Of a stretch of 64,000 nt of DNA, positions 45,463 through 54,495 are shown one piece after another; the first letter of the stretch is position 1; every line of letters starts with the position of its first letter. Under the pieces are notes generated by a model. That model did not search any database. It worked only from the letters and a program-made list of their open reading frames with translations, and was not told where the DNA came from. This DNA comes from Agreia sp. Leaf210 (lineage in GTDB: Bacteria; Actinomycetota; Actinomycetes; Actinomycetales; Microbacteriaceae). The translations under genes and the position numbers were made by a program. The DNA lies in the NCBI RefSeq assembly GCF_001421485.1, contig NZ_LMKK01000005.1, forward strand, positions 1 to 64,000. Direction: 5' to 3'.

Positions 45463-45491
45463 TGGCCCCCATTCGGGGACGTCGATCAAGC

Positions 45492-46328
45492 CTAGGCGAA
45501 GGTCTGGTTGCCGACAACCCGCAGCAGGGCCAACTTCTCCGCCGCCTCGCTGCCCGGCGACGCCGTGAGCACGAGCAGCGTCTGCGCCTGATTCTCGGTG
45601 AACAACGCCTGGCAGTCGACCTCGATCTCGCCGATCTCCGGGTGCACGAGCGTCTTGTGATCGTCGAATCTGTTGCGCACCTCGTGCAGTTCCCAGATCG
45701 TCGCGAATTCCTCGCTCGACGCCAGCAGCTCCGCGACGATCGCCCGACCACGCTCGAACTCGCCCGAGGCGGAGACCGCGGCCCGCAGCGCAGAGACCTG
45801 GATGCGACTCTGATGATCGTGGTCTCGCTGCGGATACCGGCTGCGCGCCCCGGGGTCGGTGAACCAGCGGTAGACGGCGCTCGCCGCCAGACCGGTGAAC
45901 CGCGTCTCGTCGCCGAGCAACGCTGTGGCCATGTCGTTCTGTGCCAGCGTCTCGGCGAGGTCGGAGAGAACGAGGGCGGGGGTGTCGTCGAGCCGATCGA
46001 GAACGCGCATCAGAGCGGGCGCCACGTGATGGGTCGCGAGCGCGCGACGCGGCGCGTTGTGACCGGTGAGCCGGAACAGGTGGTCGCGCTCATCGGGAGT
46101 CAGCCGTAATCCGCGCGCGATCGCAGCGACCATCTGCTCCGATGGCTGCGGACCGCGTTGCTGCTCGAGCCTCGAGTAGTAGTCGGTCGACATGCCGACG
46201 AGGAGAGCGACCTCCTCGCGCTTCAAGCCGGTCGTCCGCCGTCTCGGTCCGTCGAGCAGGCCCACGTCGCGCGGCTGCAACGCCTCGCGGCGGCGTCTGA
46301 GAAAGTCGGCGAGTGCGGGTCTGTCCAT
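45492..46328 (-). CDS. MmyB-like XRE-type transcriptional regulator
   Basis: 278 residues from ATG 46328. The N-terminal HTH_31/XRE domain (LADFLRRRREALQP, KREEVALLVGMSTDYYSRLEQQRGPQPS) is followed by the MmyB-like ligand-binding domain (LAQNDMATALLGD, YRWFTDPGARSRYP, FATIWELHEVRNR, HPEIGEIEVDCQALF). This family is abundant in Actinobacteria and often sits divergent to the oxidoreductase it controls. Here it diverges from an SDR gene over 100 bases, so regulation of that gene by an aromatic or fatty ligand is plausible. Confidence 0.88.
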   Translation of the reverse strand: MDRPALADFLRRRREALQPRDVGLLDGPRRRTTGLKREEVALLVGMSTDYYSRLEQQRGPQPSEQMVAAIARGLRLTPDERDHLFRLTGHNAPRRALATHHVAPALMRVLDRLDDTPALVLSDLAETLAQNDMATALLGDETRFTGLAASAVYRWFTDPGARSRYPQRDHDHQSRIQVSALRAAVSASGEFERGRAIVAELLASSEEFATIWELHEVRNRFDDHKTLVHPEIGEIEVDCQALFTENQAQTLLVLTASPGSEAAEKLALLRVVGNQTFA

Positions 46329-46428
46329 GTAACCATCGTGGCGGTGCGCAGCCTCCGCAACAAGGGACTGCGAATCCATGGACAACCGCTCCCTTCTGCG
46401 CCCCCGTCGATCGGTGTTGAGTGGAGCC

Positions 46429-47172
46429 ATGAACATCACCGGAAACACCATTTTCATCCCCGGCGCCACGTCGGGACTCGGACTCGGTCTGGCTCTGCGT
46501 TTTCAGGCAGCCGGCAATCGCGTGATCGTGGGAGGGCGACGCACCGAACTGCTCGATCGCATCGTCGCGGAGAACCCGGGAATCGACTCCGTGCAGATCG
46601 ATACCGCCGACGCCGTCTCCATCGAGCGCGCCACGCAGCGGGTCGTCGCCGAGCACCCCGATCTCGACACGGTCATTCTGATGGCCGGAATCATGCAGCC
46701 CGAAGATCTGCATTCCGCCGGCTTCCTCGACACCGCCGAGCGCACGATCACCACGAACCTCCTCGGCCCGATCAGGCTCATCGCCGCCCTCGTGCCGCAT
46801 CTGGCGTCGCGTCCGAGCGCCACGATCATGACCGTCTCCTCCGGCCTCGCCTTCGTACCCCTGCCGGCCACGCCGACCTACAGCGCGACCAAAGCGGCCA
46901 TCCACTCGTTCACGCAGAGCCTGCGCGTGCAGCTCGCCGACACCTCGATCGAGGTGCTCGAACTCGCACCTCCCGCCGTCGCCACCAGCCTCATGGGCCA
47001 GGAAGACGACCCGAACGCCATGCCCGTCGAGGAGTTCCTCGACGAGACCATGTCGATCCTCGCCTCACAGCCGGATGCGCAGGAGATTCTCGTGAGTCGG
47101 GTCGGGTTTCTGCGGTTCGCCGAGAGGGAAGGCCGCACCGACGAGGTGCTCACCATCCTCTCCGCGCACTGA
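46429..47172 (+). CDS. Short-chain dehydrogenase/reductase (DltE-like)
   Basis: 247 residues from ATG 46429, with GGAG just before it; the frame is open to 46378 but the family starts here. The NAD(P) motif GATSGLGLGLAL (11-22), NAG-like LMAGIMQ and catalytic Ser-Tyr-Lys (VSSGLAFVP, then PTYSATKAAIHSF) are all present. It resembles YdfG/DltE-type oxidoreductases. The substrate is unknown; the MmyB-like regulator opposite probably controls it. Confidence 0.85.
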   Translation: MNITGNTIFIPGATSGLGLGLALRFQAAGNRVIVGGRRTELLDRIVAENPGIDSVQIDTADAVSIERATQRVVAEHPDLDTVILMAGIMQPEDLHSAGFLDTAERTITTNLLGPIRLIAALVPHLASRPSATIMTVSSGLAFVPLPATPTYSATKAAIHSFTQSLRVQLADTSIEVLELAPPAVATSLMGQEDDPNAMPVEEFLDETMSILASQPDAQEILVSRVGFLRFAEREGRTDEVLTILSAH

Positions 47173-47175
47173 CGC

Positions 47176-48624
47176 CTATTTCTTGATCGCCGACAGCGGG
47201 TTCGTGATGGTCTCGAGCGACTTGCGCTCCGCGTCCACCCCGAAGATCAGGGCTATCAGGCCTCCGACGAACATGATTGCGGCCCCGAGGAAGTAACCGA
47301 AGGTCAGGGGGCCGCGGTCGGTCCCGTCTCCGATCAGGATTCCGTAGAGCAGCGGTGCGACCGAGCCGGCGATCTGGCCGAGGGCGAAGAAGTACGAGAT
47401 CGCCTGACTGCGGATCTCGAGCGGGAACGTCTCGCTGACGGTGAGGTAGGCGCTCGAGGCTCCGGCCGACGCGAAGAAGAACGACACGCACCAGAAGATG
47501 GTCTGGGTCGTCGCGTCGAGCACGTCCATGCTGAAGAGCACAGCGGATGCCGCCAGCACGGCCGCCGAGACACCGTACGTGAGGAAGATCATCTTGCGCC
47601 GGCCCCACACATCGAAGAAGTGCCCGAGCAGCAGCGGGCCGAGCAGGTTTCCGATCGCGAACGGGAAGAAGAAGTACTGCGTCGACGATGGGGAAGTTCC
47701 GTAGAAATTCTGCAGAACCAGCGCGTAGGTGAAGAAGATGGCGTTGTAGAGGAACGACTGGGTGACCATCATCGTGGCGCCGACGAGGGTGCGCTTCGGA
47801 TAGAGCTTGAAGAGCACGTGCACGATCGTCTTGAAAGGCACTCGCTCGGTCTCGGTGACCGTGATCGCCTTGCTCTCGTCGACCGGCTCGATGTCGCCGC
47901 CCTGAGCCTTCACCCGCTTCTCGATGTCGTCGACCGTCGCCTCGGCCTCCTCTTCGCGCCCGTGGGTCATGAGCCAGCGCGGGCTCTCGGGAATGTGGCG
48001 GCGTAGGTAGATGATGGCGAGTCCGAGCACAGGGCCGATGAAGAAGCCGATGCGCCAGCCGATGTTCTCGTCGAAGATGTCGGGATTCAGCAGAAACAGG
48101 TTGGCGGCCGATCCCAACGCGGCGCCACCCCAGTAGGTGCCGTTGATCGCGATGTCGACGCGGCCCCGGTACTTCGATGGGATGAGCTCGTCGATGGCCG
48201 AGTTGATCGCGGCGTACTCGCCGCCGATGCCCATGCCGGCGAAGAAGCGGAAGACCAGCAGGAACCACATGTTCGGTGCCAGGCCGGCGATACCGCTGGC
48301 GATGAGGTAGATGGCCAGGGTCAGGATGAAGAGCTTCTTGCGCCCGAGCTTGTCGGAGAGACGCCCGAAGATCAGCGCACCCGCGATCTGTCCGAACAGG
48401 TAGACGGTTCCGAGAAGGCCCACCTCCGCGGCGGTCATGTCGAGCGCCTTCTGGAATCCGGCGGACGCGACGATCTGGATCTCGAGCCCGTCGAGCACCC
48501 ACGAGAAGCCCAGGCCGACCACGATCGACCAATGGAATCTCGTCCAGGGAAGCCTGTCCATGCGGGCAGGAACGAGGCTGCGGACGCCGCCATCCTTGCC
48601 GCGGGCTGGTGCAGAAGCCGACAT
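47176..48624 (-). CDS. MFS transporter, sugar-porter/NiaP-like
   Basis: 482 residues, twelve membrane segments. FHWSIVVGLGFSWVLDGLEI in the first, GRLSDKLGRKKLF in the first loop, RFFAGMGIGGEYAAINSAIDELIP (segment 4-5) and IPESPRWLM before the central loop place it in the sugar-porter-like group with niacin and aromatic-acid carriers. A ribosome site (GAGGGAG) precedes ATG 48624. Nothing nearby identifies the substrate; it converges on the SDR gene with a four-base gap. Confidence 0.85.
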   Translation of the reverse strand: MSASAPARGKDGGVRSLVPARMDRLPWTRFHWSIVVGLGFSWVLDGLEIQIVASAGFQKALDMTAAEVGLLGTVYLFGQIAGALIFGRLSDKLGRKKLFILTLAIYLIASGIAGLAPNMWFLLVFRFFAGMGIGGEYAAINSAIDELIPSKYRGRVDIAINGTYWGGAALGSAANLFLLNPDIFDENIGWRIGFFIGPVLGLAIIYLRRHIPESPRWLMTHGREEEAEATVDDIEKRVKAQGGDIEPVDESKAITVTETERVPFKTIVHVLFKLYPKRTLVGATMMVTQSFLYNAIFFTYALVLQNFYGTSPSSTQYFFFPFAIGNLLGPLLLGHFFDVWGRRKMIFLTYGVSAAVLAASAVLFSMDVLDATTQTIFWCVSFFFASAGASSAYLTVSETFPLEIRSQAISYFFALGQIAGSVAPLLYGILIGDGTDRGPLTFGYFLGAAIMFVGGLIALIFGVDAERKSLETITNPLSAIKK

Positions 48625-48841
48625 CGTGAACTCCCTCGAACATCGAATCAGATGACAAACGTCAACAGATTAGTCCTCAGAAAAATGCGGGGTCAGCCGA
48701 TGCGTGGGCACCGCCTCGAGGTCTACAATCCGCACGCAGATTCGTGCCATCTCGAGTCGTGCGCGCTCGTCTTTTCGGCGGGCGGGGCCAGGATGTTGCG
48801 CCACGGGTGTGCGCGCCCCGCTCGCCTATTAGGGTCTGGGT

Positions 48842-50275
48842 GTGACCGCATACGTCTCTCTCTTCGACCTGTTCTCGGTGGGCATCGGTCCGTCGAGTTC
48901 GCACACCGTCGGCCCGATGCGCGCCGCGCTCGATTTCGTCGACCGTCTCCGCGCATCCGGAGCACTAGAAGACGTTCGCAGCGTCACCTGCACGCTCTAT
49001 GGATCGCTGGGTGCAACGGGCCTCGGGCACGGCACGCCCGACGCCGTCGTCGCCGGCCTGCAGGGCCTCGACCCGGAGAGCTGCGACCCCGACCTCGTGC
49101 ACGGCGCCTGGTCGGGACTCGTGCGCGGCAGCTCGACCGCGCTGCGCGACGCCGGATTCCTCGAACTGGCGTCCGGCGGCGACCGCAGCACGATCGACCT
49201 CGGCGGAACCCATCCGATCGCCATCGAGCAGTCGGACATCTCGTTCGAAGCGCACACCCGGTTGCCTGCGCACCCGAACGCCCTGAGCCTCGTCGCCTGG
49301 GGCGACGCCGACGCGCTCCCCTTGCTCAGCGAGACCTACTACTCGGTCGGCGGCGGGTTCATCCAGCGCGACGGCGACGACTCGTCGAGCATTCCGCTGG
49401 TCGAGCATCCGCTGTCGTTCGCGAGCGCCGACGCCCTCTTAGAGGTCTGCGAGTCGACCGGACTCAGCATCGCCGAGGTCGCCTGGCGGATCGAGACCGA
49501 ACTGCACGGCGAGGAGGCCGTTCGCGCGCAACTCGACCGCATCTGGGACGCGATGGAAGCTTGCATCGACGCGGGCCTGACCGCTACGGGCACGTTGCCC
49601 GGAGGGCTCAACGTGCCGAGACGCGCGACCCGGCTGCGCGAGCGCCTCGAGCTCGAACGCCAGACCGCCACCGGCGACCACGACACCTCCACCGAGTGGC
49701 TGCACGCCTACGCCCTTGCGGTCAATGAGGAGAACGCCGCCGGCGGGCGGGTCGTGACGGCTCCGACGAACGGCGCGGCGGGCATCGTTCCCGCGGTCGG
49801 CCGGTACTACCTCGACTTCGTGCGCGGCGCGGATCGCGAGGGCATCCACCGCTATCTCCTGACGGCCACCGCCATCGGCTCGCTGTTCAAGTCGAACGCG
49901 TCGATCTCAGGCGCTGAGGCCGGATGCCAGGGGGAGGTCGGTTCGGCGTGCGCCATGGCGTGCGGTGCCCTGTGCGCCGTGCTGGGCGGCACCCCGCGCC
50001 AGGTCGAGAACGCGGCAGAGATCGCCATGGAGCACCACCTCGGACTGACGTGCGACCCCGTCGGCGGCCTCGTGCAGGTTCCGTGCATCGAGCGCAACGC
50101 GATCGCGTCGTCGACCGCGGTCAGCGCGGCGAGGCTCGCCATGAACGGCGACGGAACGCACCTGGTGTCGCTCGACATGGTGATCGAGACGATGCGACAG
50201 ACCGGAGTAGACATGTCGACGAAGTACAAGGAGACGAGCGAAGGCGGCCTCGCGGTGAACGTGATCGAGTGCTGA
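48842..50275 (+). CDS. sdaA: L-serine ammonia-lyase (iron-sulfur)
   Basis: 477 residues, a single-chain enzyme with SDH beta domain ([21 protein letters not shown], residues 6-26) and alpha domain. The iron-sulfur cysteines lie in [38 protein letters not shown]. It converts serine to pyruvate and ammonia with an oxygen-sensitive 4Fe-4S cluster. GTG 48842 is preceded by TAGGGT six bases away (leaderless). A 217-base region separates it from the divergent MFS gene and holds no recognisable gene. Confidence 0.93.
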   Translation: MTAYVSLFDLFSVGIGPSSSHTVGPMRAALDFVDRLRASGALEDVRSVTCTLYGSLGATGLGHGTPDAVVAGLQGLDPESCDPDLVHGAWSGLVRGSSTALRDAGFLELASGGDRSTIDLGGTHPIAIEQSDISFEAHTRLPAHPNALSLVAWGDADALPLLSETYYSVGGGFIQRDGDDSSSIPLVEHPLSFASADALLEVCESTGLSIAEVAWRIETELHGEEAVRAQLDRIWDAMEACIDAGLTATGTLPGGLNVPRRATRLRERLELERQTATGDHDTSTEWLHAYALAVNEENAAGGRVVTAPTNGAAGIVPAVGRYYLDFVRGADREGIHRYLLTATAIGSLFKSNASISGAEAGCQGEVGSACAMACGALCAVLGGTPRQVENAAEIAMEHHLGLTCDPVGGLVQVPCIERNAIASSTAVSAARLAMNGDGTHLVSLDMVIETMRQTGVDMSTKYKETSEGGLAVNVIEC

Positions 50276-50279
50276 CGCG

Positions 50280-50849
50280 TTAGAACAGGCGAGCGCCGCC
50301 GTCGTCGAGGCGTAGCGACGACCGCAGCACGGCCGAACCTGTCGTGAGCTCGCCGCTGGTCAGCGGCTCGCAGCGCAGCCCGCCTCTTCCGCGCAGCGCC
50401 TTGTGAGCACCCGGGGCGAGCATCACATCCATCCACGCGCAGGGATTGGCCGGCCGATGCGCGTGGAACAGTACCGGGCCCAGGCCAGAATCGAGCGAGA
50501 AATCGGCCCCGCGAAGTCGATCGACGTCCACCCCGCGAACCAGGATGTTGCGGCGCGTGTCGAGCGGGTCGAGAGCATTGGCGAGACCAAGGGCCCGTTC
50601 GACGTACTCGACCGATTCGACGGCCATGATCGTCACGGAGGCCGTGCGATGCGCCGCCTTGCCGAAGTGCCTGTCGCCGACGATGCCGAGATGGGCTCGA
50701 ACAGCGACTCGTTCGAAGTCTTCCGGCCCGACAGCAGGCCGGGGACCGTCTGACGGGCGGCCCTCGTAGCGATGGAGGGTGGAGGCCAGCAGATGCTCGA
50801 TGCTCACCCGATACTCGAACTCGAGATTCGACCCGGATGCGTCCTCCAC
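50280..50849 (-). CDS. MOSC domain protein
   Basis: 189 residues from GTG 50849, with TAGCCT seven bases upstream (leaderless pattern). The MOSC-type beta-barrel motifs are visible: GDRHFGKAAHRTASVTIMA, ALDPLDTRRNILVRGVDVDRL, ANPCAWMDVML and ALRGRGGLRCEPLTSG. The conserved Cys in NPCAWM is the sulfur-carrying position of this family, which binds molybdenum cofactor or sulfur donors; small members like this one are of uncertain role. It converges on the serine lyase. Confidence 0.82.
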   Translation of the reverse strand: MEDASGSNLEFEYRVSIEHLLASTLHRYEGRPSDGPRPAVGPEDFERVAVRAHLGIVGDRHFGKAAHRTASVTIMAVESVEYVERALGLANALDPLDTRRNILVRGVDVDRLRGADFSLDSGLGPVLFHAHRPANPCAWMDVMLAPGAHKALRGRGGLRCEPLTSGELTTGSAVLRSSLRLDDGGARLF

Positions 50850-50929
50850 AGAACACAGGCTAGTCGGGCTTTGTTACCCCCGCTTACGAGGGAGGCGGCG
50901 CTGTCGGTGGCTCGGGTTAGCGTGAGCGT

Positions 50930-51340
50930 GTGAATACCGTTACGCCAGCCGCGCCCGGGCCCTACCTGCCGTCGTCGACGGTGTCGACGCAGTGGCTCGC
51001 CGATCATCTCGGCGCCGACAACCTGGCGGTCGTGGCGGCCGCCAACCGGGTGCGACTCCTGTCGCTTCGGCTCGACGTCGCCATCAGCACCATCGTCGTC
51101 TACGACGAGAACGATGGTCTGTGTGCTTCAGAGTCGGCGCACACCCTGCGCGAGGCGGGGTTCGAGCGCGTCGCAGTGCTCACCGGCGGCCGACAGAAGT
51201 GGCTCAGCGAGCAGCGACCCGTCGACCTGCACGAGCTCGCCCACCGCAACGGGCGGTCACCGCTCTATACCGGCTACGTCTATACCGGCTACGTCTATGC
51301 CAGCGTCGACCCGGGTTACGTCGAGCCCCGCCTCGCGTAG
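50930..51340 (+). CDS. Reduced rhodanese-like ORF, probable remnant
   Basis: 136 residues from GTG 50930, with TAGCGT six bases before it. The beginning (LPSSTVSTQWLADHLGADN) and the later IVVYDENDGLCASESAHTL, GFERVAVLTGGRQKWLSEQ match a sulfurtransferase domain, but about 60 residues that normally lie between them (with the GHIPGA region) are gone, and no catalytic CRxGxxR loop follows. The tail holds YTGYVYTGYV from a 15-bp tandem repeat and overlaps the DeoR gene on the other strand by 84 bases. It looks like a decayed thiosulfate sulfurtransferase that still has a promoter. Confidence 0.55.
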   Translation: MNTVTPAAPGPYLPSSTVSTQWLADHLGADNLAVVAAANRVRLLSLRLDVAISTIVVYDENDGLCASESAHTLREAGFERVAVLTGGRQKWLSEQRPVDLHELAHRNGRSPLYTGYVYTGYVYASVDPGYVEPRLA

Positions 51341-52105
51341 CTCGTTAAGCGGCGCGGCTCGGGCGGAATGCCCGGTGATCACGCTGTCGACACCCCCGAC
51401 GGGCGCGACTCGTCCGAGGTGAACCTGGCCGATCTTCGACCCGTCAGCCAAGACGATCCGTCTGGTCGCCGCCCCGAGCATCCGTCTCTTGATCTCGGCC
51501 TCGGGCAGGTTGATGTTCGTGATGCCGTGCTCTACGTCGACTCCGTTGCAGCCGATGAACGCGATGTCGGCGTGCAGGCTGTCGAAGAGCCCATCGGCCA
51601 TCGGGTTCACGAGGGAGTGCTGGAGCGCCCTCAGCGTGCCGCCGGTGACGATGACGCTGAAGCGGGGCAGCGCCCTCTCGAGCTCGAGCGCGATCTTCAG
51701 GCCGTTCGTGATGATCACGACGTCGTGCAGATCGGCCCGATCGACGAGAGCCCGGGCTAACGCGGCCGCCGTCGTTCCCACGTCGATGATCACGGAGTCC
51801 CCTGGCGACACGAGTGCCGCGGCATGGGCCGCGATGCGCAGCTTCTCGTCCCACAGAGAACCGAGCGCCTCCTCGAAGGCGGGCTCGGTGCGTCTCGGCG
51901 TGGCCGAGGTCACCGCTCCCCCGTGCACTCGATCGAGCTGACCCGCGGATTCGAGCGCGTCGAGGTCGGATCTGATCGTCACTTCGGAGACCCCGAAGAC
52001 CACACTCAACTCGGTCACCTTGACGAACCCGCCCGCGGCCAGCAGCTCGAGGATGCGGGCGCGACGCACCGGTGCGGGGGCGTTGACGAATTCGAGATCG
52101 GACAC
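51257..52105 (-). CDS. DeoR/GlpR family regulator, probable galactose regulator
   Basis: 282 residues from GTG 52105. N-terminal HTH (RRARILELLAAGGFVKVTEL, FGVSEVTIRSDLDALESAGQL, DRVHGGAV) and a DeoRC sugar-phosphate sensor domain (IIDVGTTAAALARAL, VVIITNGLKIALELER, VIVTGGTLRALQHSLV, FIGCNGVDVEHGITN). It diverges from galTK across about 105 bases and probably represses them. The protein would normally end near LDVTRV; an extra tail with repeated IDVAG comes from a 15-bp duplication shared with the opposing ORF. The start is set by the family N-terminus, discarding the longer frame to 52357. Confidence 0.87.
   Translation of the reverse strand: MSDLEFVNAPAPVRRARILELLAAGGFVKVTELSVVFGVSEVTIRSDLDALESAGQLDRVHGGAVTSATPRRTEPAFEEALGSLWDEKLRIAAHAAALVSPGDSVIIDVGTTAAALARALVDRADLHDVVIITNGLKIALELERALPRFSVIVTGGTLRALQHSLVNPMADGLFDSLHADIAFIGCNGVDVEHGITNINLPEAEIKRRMLGAATRRIVLADGSKIGQVHLGRVAPVGGVDSVITGHSARAAPLNELREAGLDVTRVDAGIDVAGIDVAGIER
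51266..51295. repeat. 15-bp tandem repeat in two overlapping frames
   Basis: TATACCGGCTACGTC occurs twice in succession (51266-51280, 51281-51295), followed by a third, diverged copy. It keeps both frames open: YTGYV repeats in the rhodanese-like ORF, and IDVAG repeats at the C-terminus of the DeoR protein. Confidence 0.85.
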
Positions 52106-52115
52106 AAGACGACTT

Positions 52116-52158
52116 TCGTTTATTTGCGATTGCTTGTCAATTCTTGCCGTGCAATACT
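52116..52158 (+). promoter_or_regulatory. Putative galT promoter and DeoR site
   Basis: TTGCTT (52130-52135) and AATACT (52153-52158) are 17 bases apart, giving a leader of about 45 bases before galT. The overlapping A/T-rich TCGTTTATTTGCGATTGC resembles operators of DeoR-family proteins in being rich in TTTCG-like half sites, but no clear consensus applies. Confidence 0.4.
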
Positions 52159-52210
52159 GTCGCGTGTTGTGCCGCCGAGCGTGATCCGCGCTCGCGAGAA
52201 AGGGCTCGCT

Positions 52211-53332
52211 ATGTCCACCATCGCCGTTCGAGAGACTGTGCTCGCAGACGGACGTCAGCTCATCTACTTCGATGACGCAGACACCACCCTGTCGCCCGAG
52301 CGACGGCCCGACGCGCGCGTGCTCGATCCTCGCCCAGCGACCGCGAGCATGAGACAAGACGTGCTGACCGGCGAGTGGGTCTCCATCGCGGCGGCCCGCC
52401 AGAACCGTGTGTTCCTCCCCTCCGATGACGCAGACCCGCTGGCGCCGGCCACACCCACGAACCCCTCCGAGATCCCCGACGTCTACGACGTTGCGGTCTT
52501 CGAGAACCGCTCCCCCTCGTTCGGCCCGCTACTTGTCGACGACAACGCGCCCCGGGGTCTCGACGACCTCGCCGAGCTCGGGCTCGAGCGCACACGTACT
52601 TCCGTGGGCCGCTGCGAAGTCGTGTGCTTCAGCCCAGCGCACACCGGCTCGTTCGCCTCTCAGACCCCCTCGCGCGCCCGCACGATCGTCGAGGCGTGGG
52701 CACAGCGCACCGCCGCCCTGTCGGCCATGCCCTCGATCGAGCAGGTCTTTCCGTTCGAGAACCGCGGCGCCGAGATCGGCGTCACCCTCAACCACCCGCA
52801 CGGCCAGATCTACGCGTACCCCTACGTCACACCGCGCACCACCAAACTGCTCGACTCGATCGACCGGTTCGGCCCCGACATGTTCGCCCAGATCCTCGAG
52901 CGCGAACAGGCCTCCGAGCGCGTGCTGCTGCGCGGCGAGCACTTCACGGCATTCGTGCCCTTCGCGGCGCGCTGGCCCATCGAGGTGCACATGCTGCCGC
53001 ACCGGCACATCCCTGACCTCGCGGCAACGACGAGCGAGGAGCGAGACGAGTTGGCCGTGCTCTACCTGCGTCTCCTTCGCGGAATCGATGCCCTGTACGA
53101 CACCCCCACGCCCTACATCTCCGCCTGGCACCAGGCACCGGTGAACAAAGGCCGCGACGACGTGCGCTTGATGCTGCAGGTCACCTCGCCTCGACGGGCC
53201 GCGAATAGGCTCAAGTATCTCGCCGGCTCGGAGGCCGCCATGGGCGCCTTCATCGGAGACGTGCCGCCGGAGACATCCGCCGCACTCGTTCGCGAGGCGA
53301 TCGCCCGCGCTGACCAGGAGAACCCCGTATGA
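52211..53332 (+). CDS. galT: Galactose-1-phosphate uridylyltransferase
   Basis: 373 residues from ATG 52211. The HIT-like fold carries the nucleophile motif NHPHGQIYAYPYV (around 195) with the H-P-H triad, and FENRGAEIGVTLNHPH before it; an N-terminal RQDVLTGEWVSIAAARQNR is typical of actinobacterial GalT. Of the two zinc-binding clusters seen in E. coli, the N-terminal one is not obvious. It converts galactose 1-phosphate and UDP-glucose to UDP-galactose and glucose 1-phosphate (Leloir pathway). The frame back to 51824 is not coding. Confidence 0.92.
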   Translation: MSTIAVRETVLADGRQLIYFDDADTTLSPERRPDARVLDPRPATASMRQDVLTGEWVSIAAARQNRVFLPSDDADPLAPATPTNPSEIPDVYDVAVFENRSPSFGPLLVDDNAPRGLDDLAELGLERTRTSVGRCEVVCFSPAHTGSFASQTPSRARTIVEAWAQRTAALSAMPSIEQVFPFENRGAEIGVTLNHPHGQIYAYPYVTPRTTKLLDSIDRFGPDMFAQILEREQASERVLLRGEHFTAFVPFAARWPIEVHMLPHRHIPDLAATTSEERDELAVLYLRLLRGIDALYDTPTPYISAWHQAPVNKGRDDVRLMLQVTSPRRAANRLKYLAGSEAAMGAFIGDVPPETSAALVREAIARADQENPV

Positions 53333-54495
53333 CCCACGACGACATCGCAACCCAGGCGGCCACCGACTTCCACACCCGATTCGGCCGCCCGGCCGACGGA
53401 GTCTGGTCGGCACCGGGCCGCGTCAATCTGATCGGCGAGCACACGGACTACAACGAGGGCTTCGTGCTGCCGTTCGCGATCGACCGTCGCACATGGGCGG
53501 CAGTCGGCCTGCGCGACGACAACACCGCGCGTGTCACCAGCACGTTCAGTGACGAGGAGGTCGAGGTAGAGCTCTCCTCCGTCGGCCCCGAGGAGCTCGA
53601 CGGATGGTCGGCCTACCCCCTCGGAATCGCCTGGGCCCTCGGAGAGAACGGCGTCGATCTCGCCCAGCAGCGCGGCTTCGACGCGCACATCGCCTCCGAC
53701 GTCCCCGTCGGCGCCGGACTCTCGTCGTCGGCCGCCATCGAAGGCGCGATCGTCCTCGCTCTCGACGAACGCTGGCAGCTCGGACTCGACAGGCCGACCC
53801 TCGCCCGCGTCGGACAGCTGGCAGAGAACGAGGCCGTCGGCGCACCGACCGGAATCATGGATCAGTCTGCATCCCTCCTCGGGCGACGCGACTCGGCCGT
53901 GTTCCTCGACTGCCGCTCACTGCGCTCCGAGATCGTCGACCTCGGCTTCGCCGGCGCCGGGCTCGCGATCGTCATCATCGACACCAAGGTGAGCCACTCG
54001 CACGCGACCGGCGGATACGCGGCCCGCCGCGCATCCTGCGAGGCGGGTGCCGCCGCTCTCGGCGTCGAGAGCCTGCGCGACGTCGGCGTCGCCGACCTCG
54101 ACCGAGCCCGCGAGGTCATGAACGACGAGACCTTCCGGCGCGTTCGGCACGTCGTCACCGAGAACGCCCGCGTGCTCGCCACGGTGCGTGCCCTGCGTGA
54201 GAGCGGGCCCCTCGCCATCGGCGAGATCCTGGATGCGTCGCACGTGTCGATGAGAGACGATTTCGAGATCTCGGTGCCGCAGCTCGACCTCGCTGTCGTG
54301 GCCGCTCGTGAGGCCGGAGCCATCGGCGCCCGCATGACGGGCGGCGGCTTCGGCGGTGCGGCGATCGCTTTGACGCCCGTCGACCTGATTGGCGAGGTGA
54401 CCGCGCGCGTCACCGAGGCGTTCGCGGAAGCCGGCTACACCGCACCCGAGATCTTCACGGTCACCCCGTCAGACGGAGCCCAGCGCGAGTTCTAA
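53329..54495 (+). CDS. galK: Galactokinase
   Basis: 388 residues beginning in the galT stop (ATGA). GalK signature [15 protein letters not shown] (30-44), ATP loop [13 protein letters not shown] (around 125) and the C-terminal [13 protein letters not shown]. It phosphorylates alpha-D-galactose at C1, feeding GalT. No galE or galactose importer is in the operon. The end overlaps the thioredoxin-domain gene on the opposite strand by 27 bases. Confidence 0.94.
   Translation: MTHDDIATQAATDFHTRFGRPADGVWSAPGRVNLIGEHTDYNEGFVLPFAIDRRTWAAVGLRDDNTARVTSTFSDEEVEVELSSVGPEELDGWSAYPLGIAWALGENGVDLAQQRGFDAHIASDVPVGAGLSSSAAIEGAIVLALDERWQLGLDRPTLARVGQLAENEAVGAPTGIMDQSASLLGRRDSAVFLDCRSLRSEIVDLGFAGAGLAIVIIDTKVSHSHATGGYAARRASCEAGAAALGVESLRDVGVADLDRAREVMNDETFRRVRHVVTENARVLATVRALRESGPLAIGEILDASHVSMRDDFEISVPQLDLAVVAAREAGAIGARMTGGGFGGAAIALTPVDLIGEVTARVTEAFAEAGYTAPEIFTVTPSDGAQREF

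Noticed and set aside
48625-48841. 217-base region before the serine lyase as a possible small gene or riboswitch
   Set aside because: No frame with coding character and no recognised RNA motif; only the -10 box of the serine lyase is supported.
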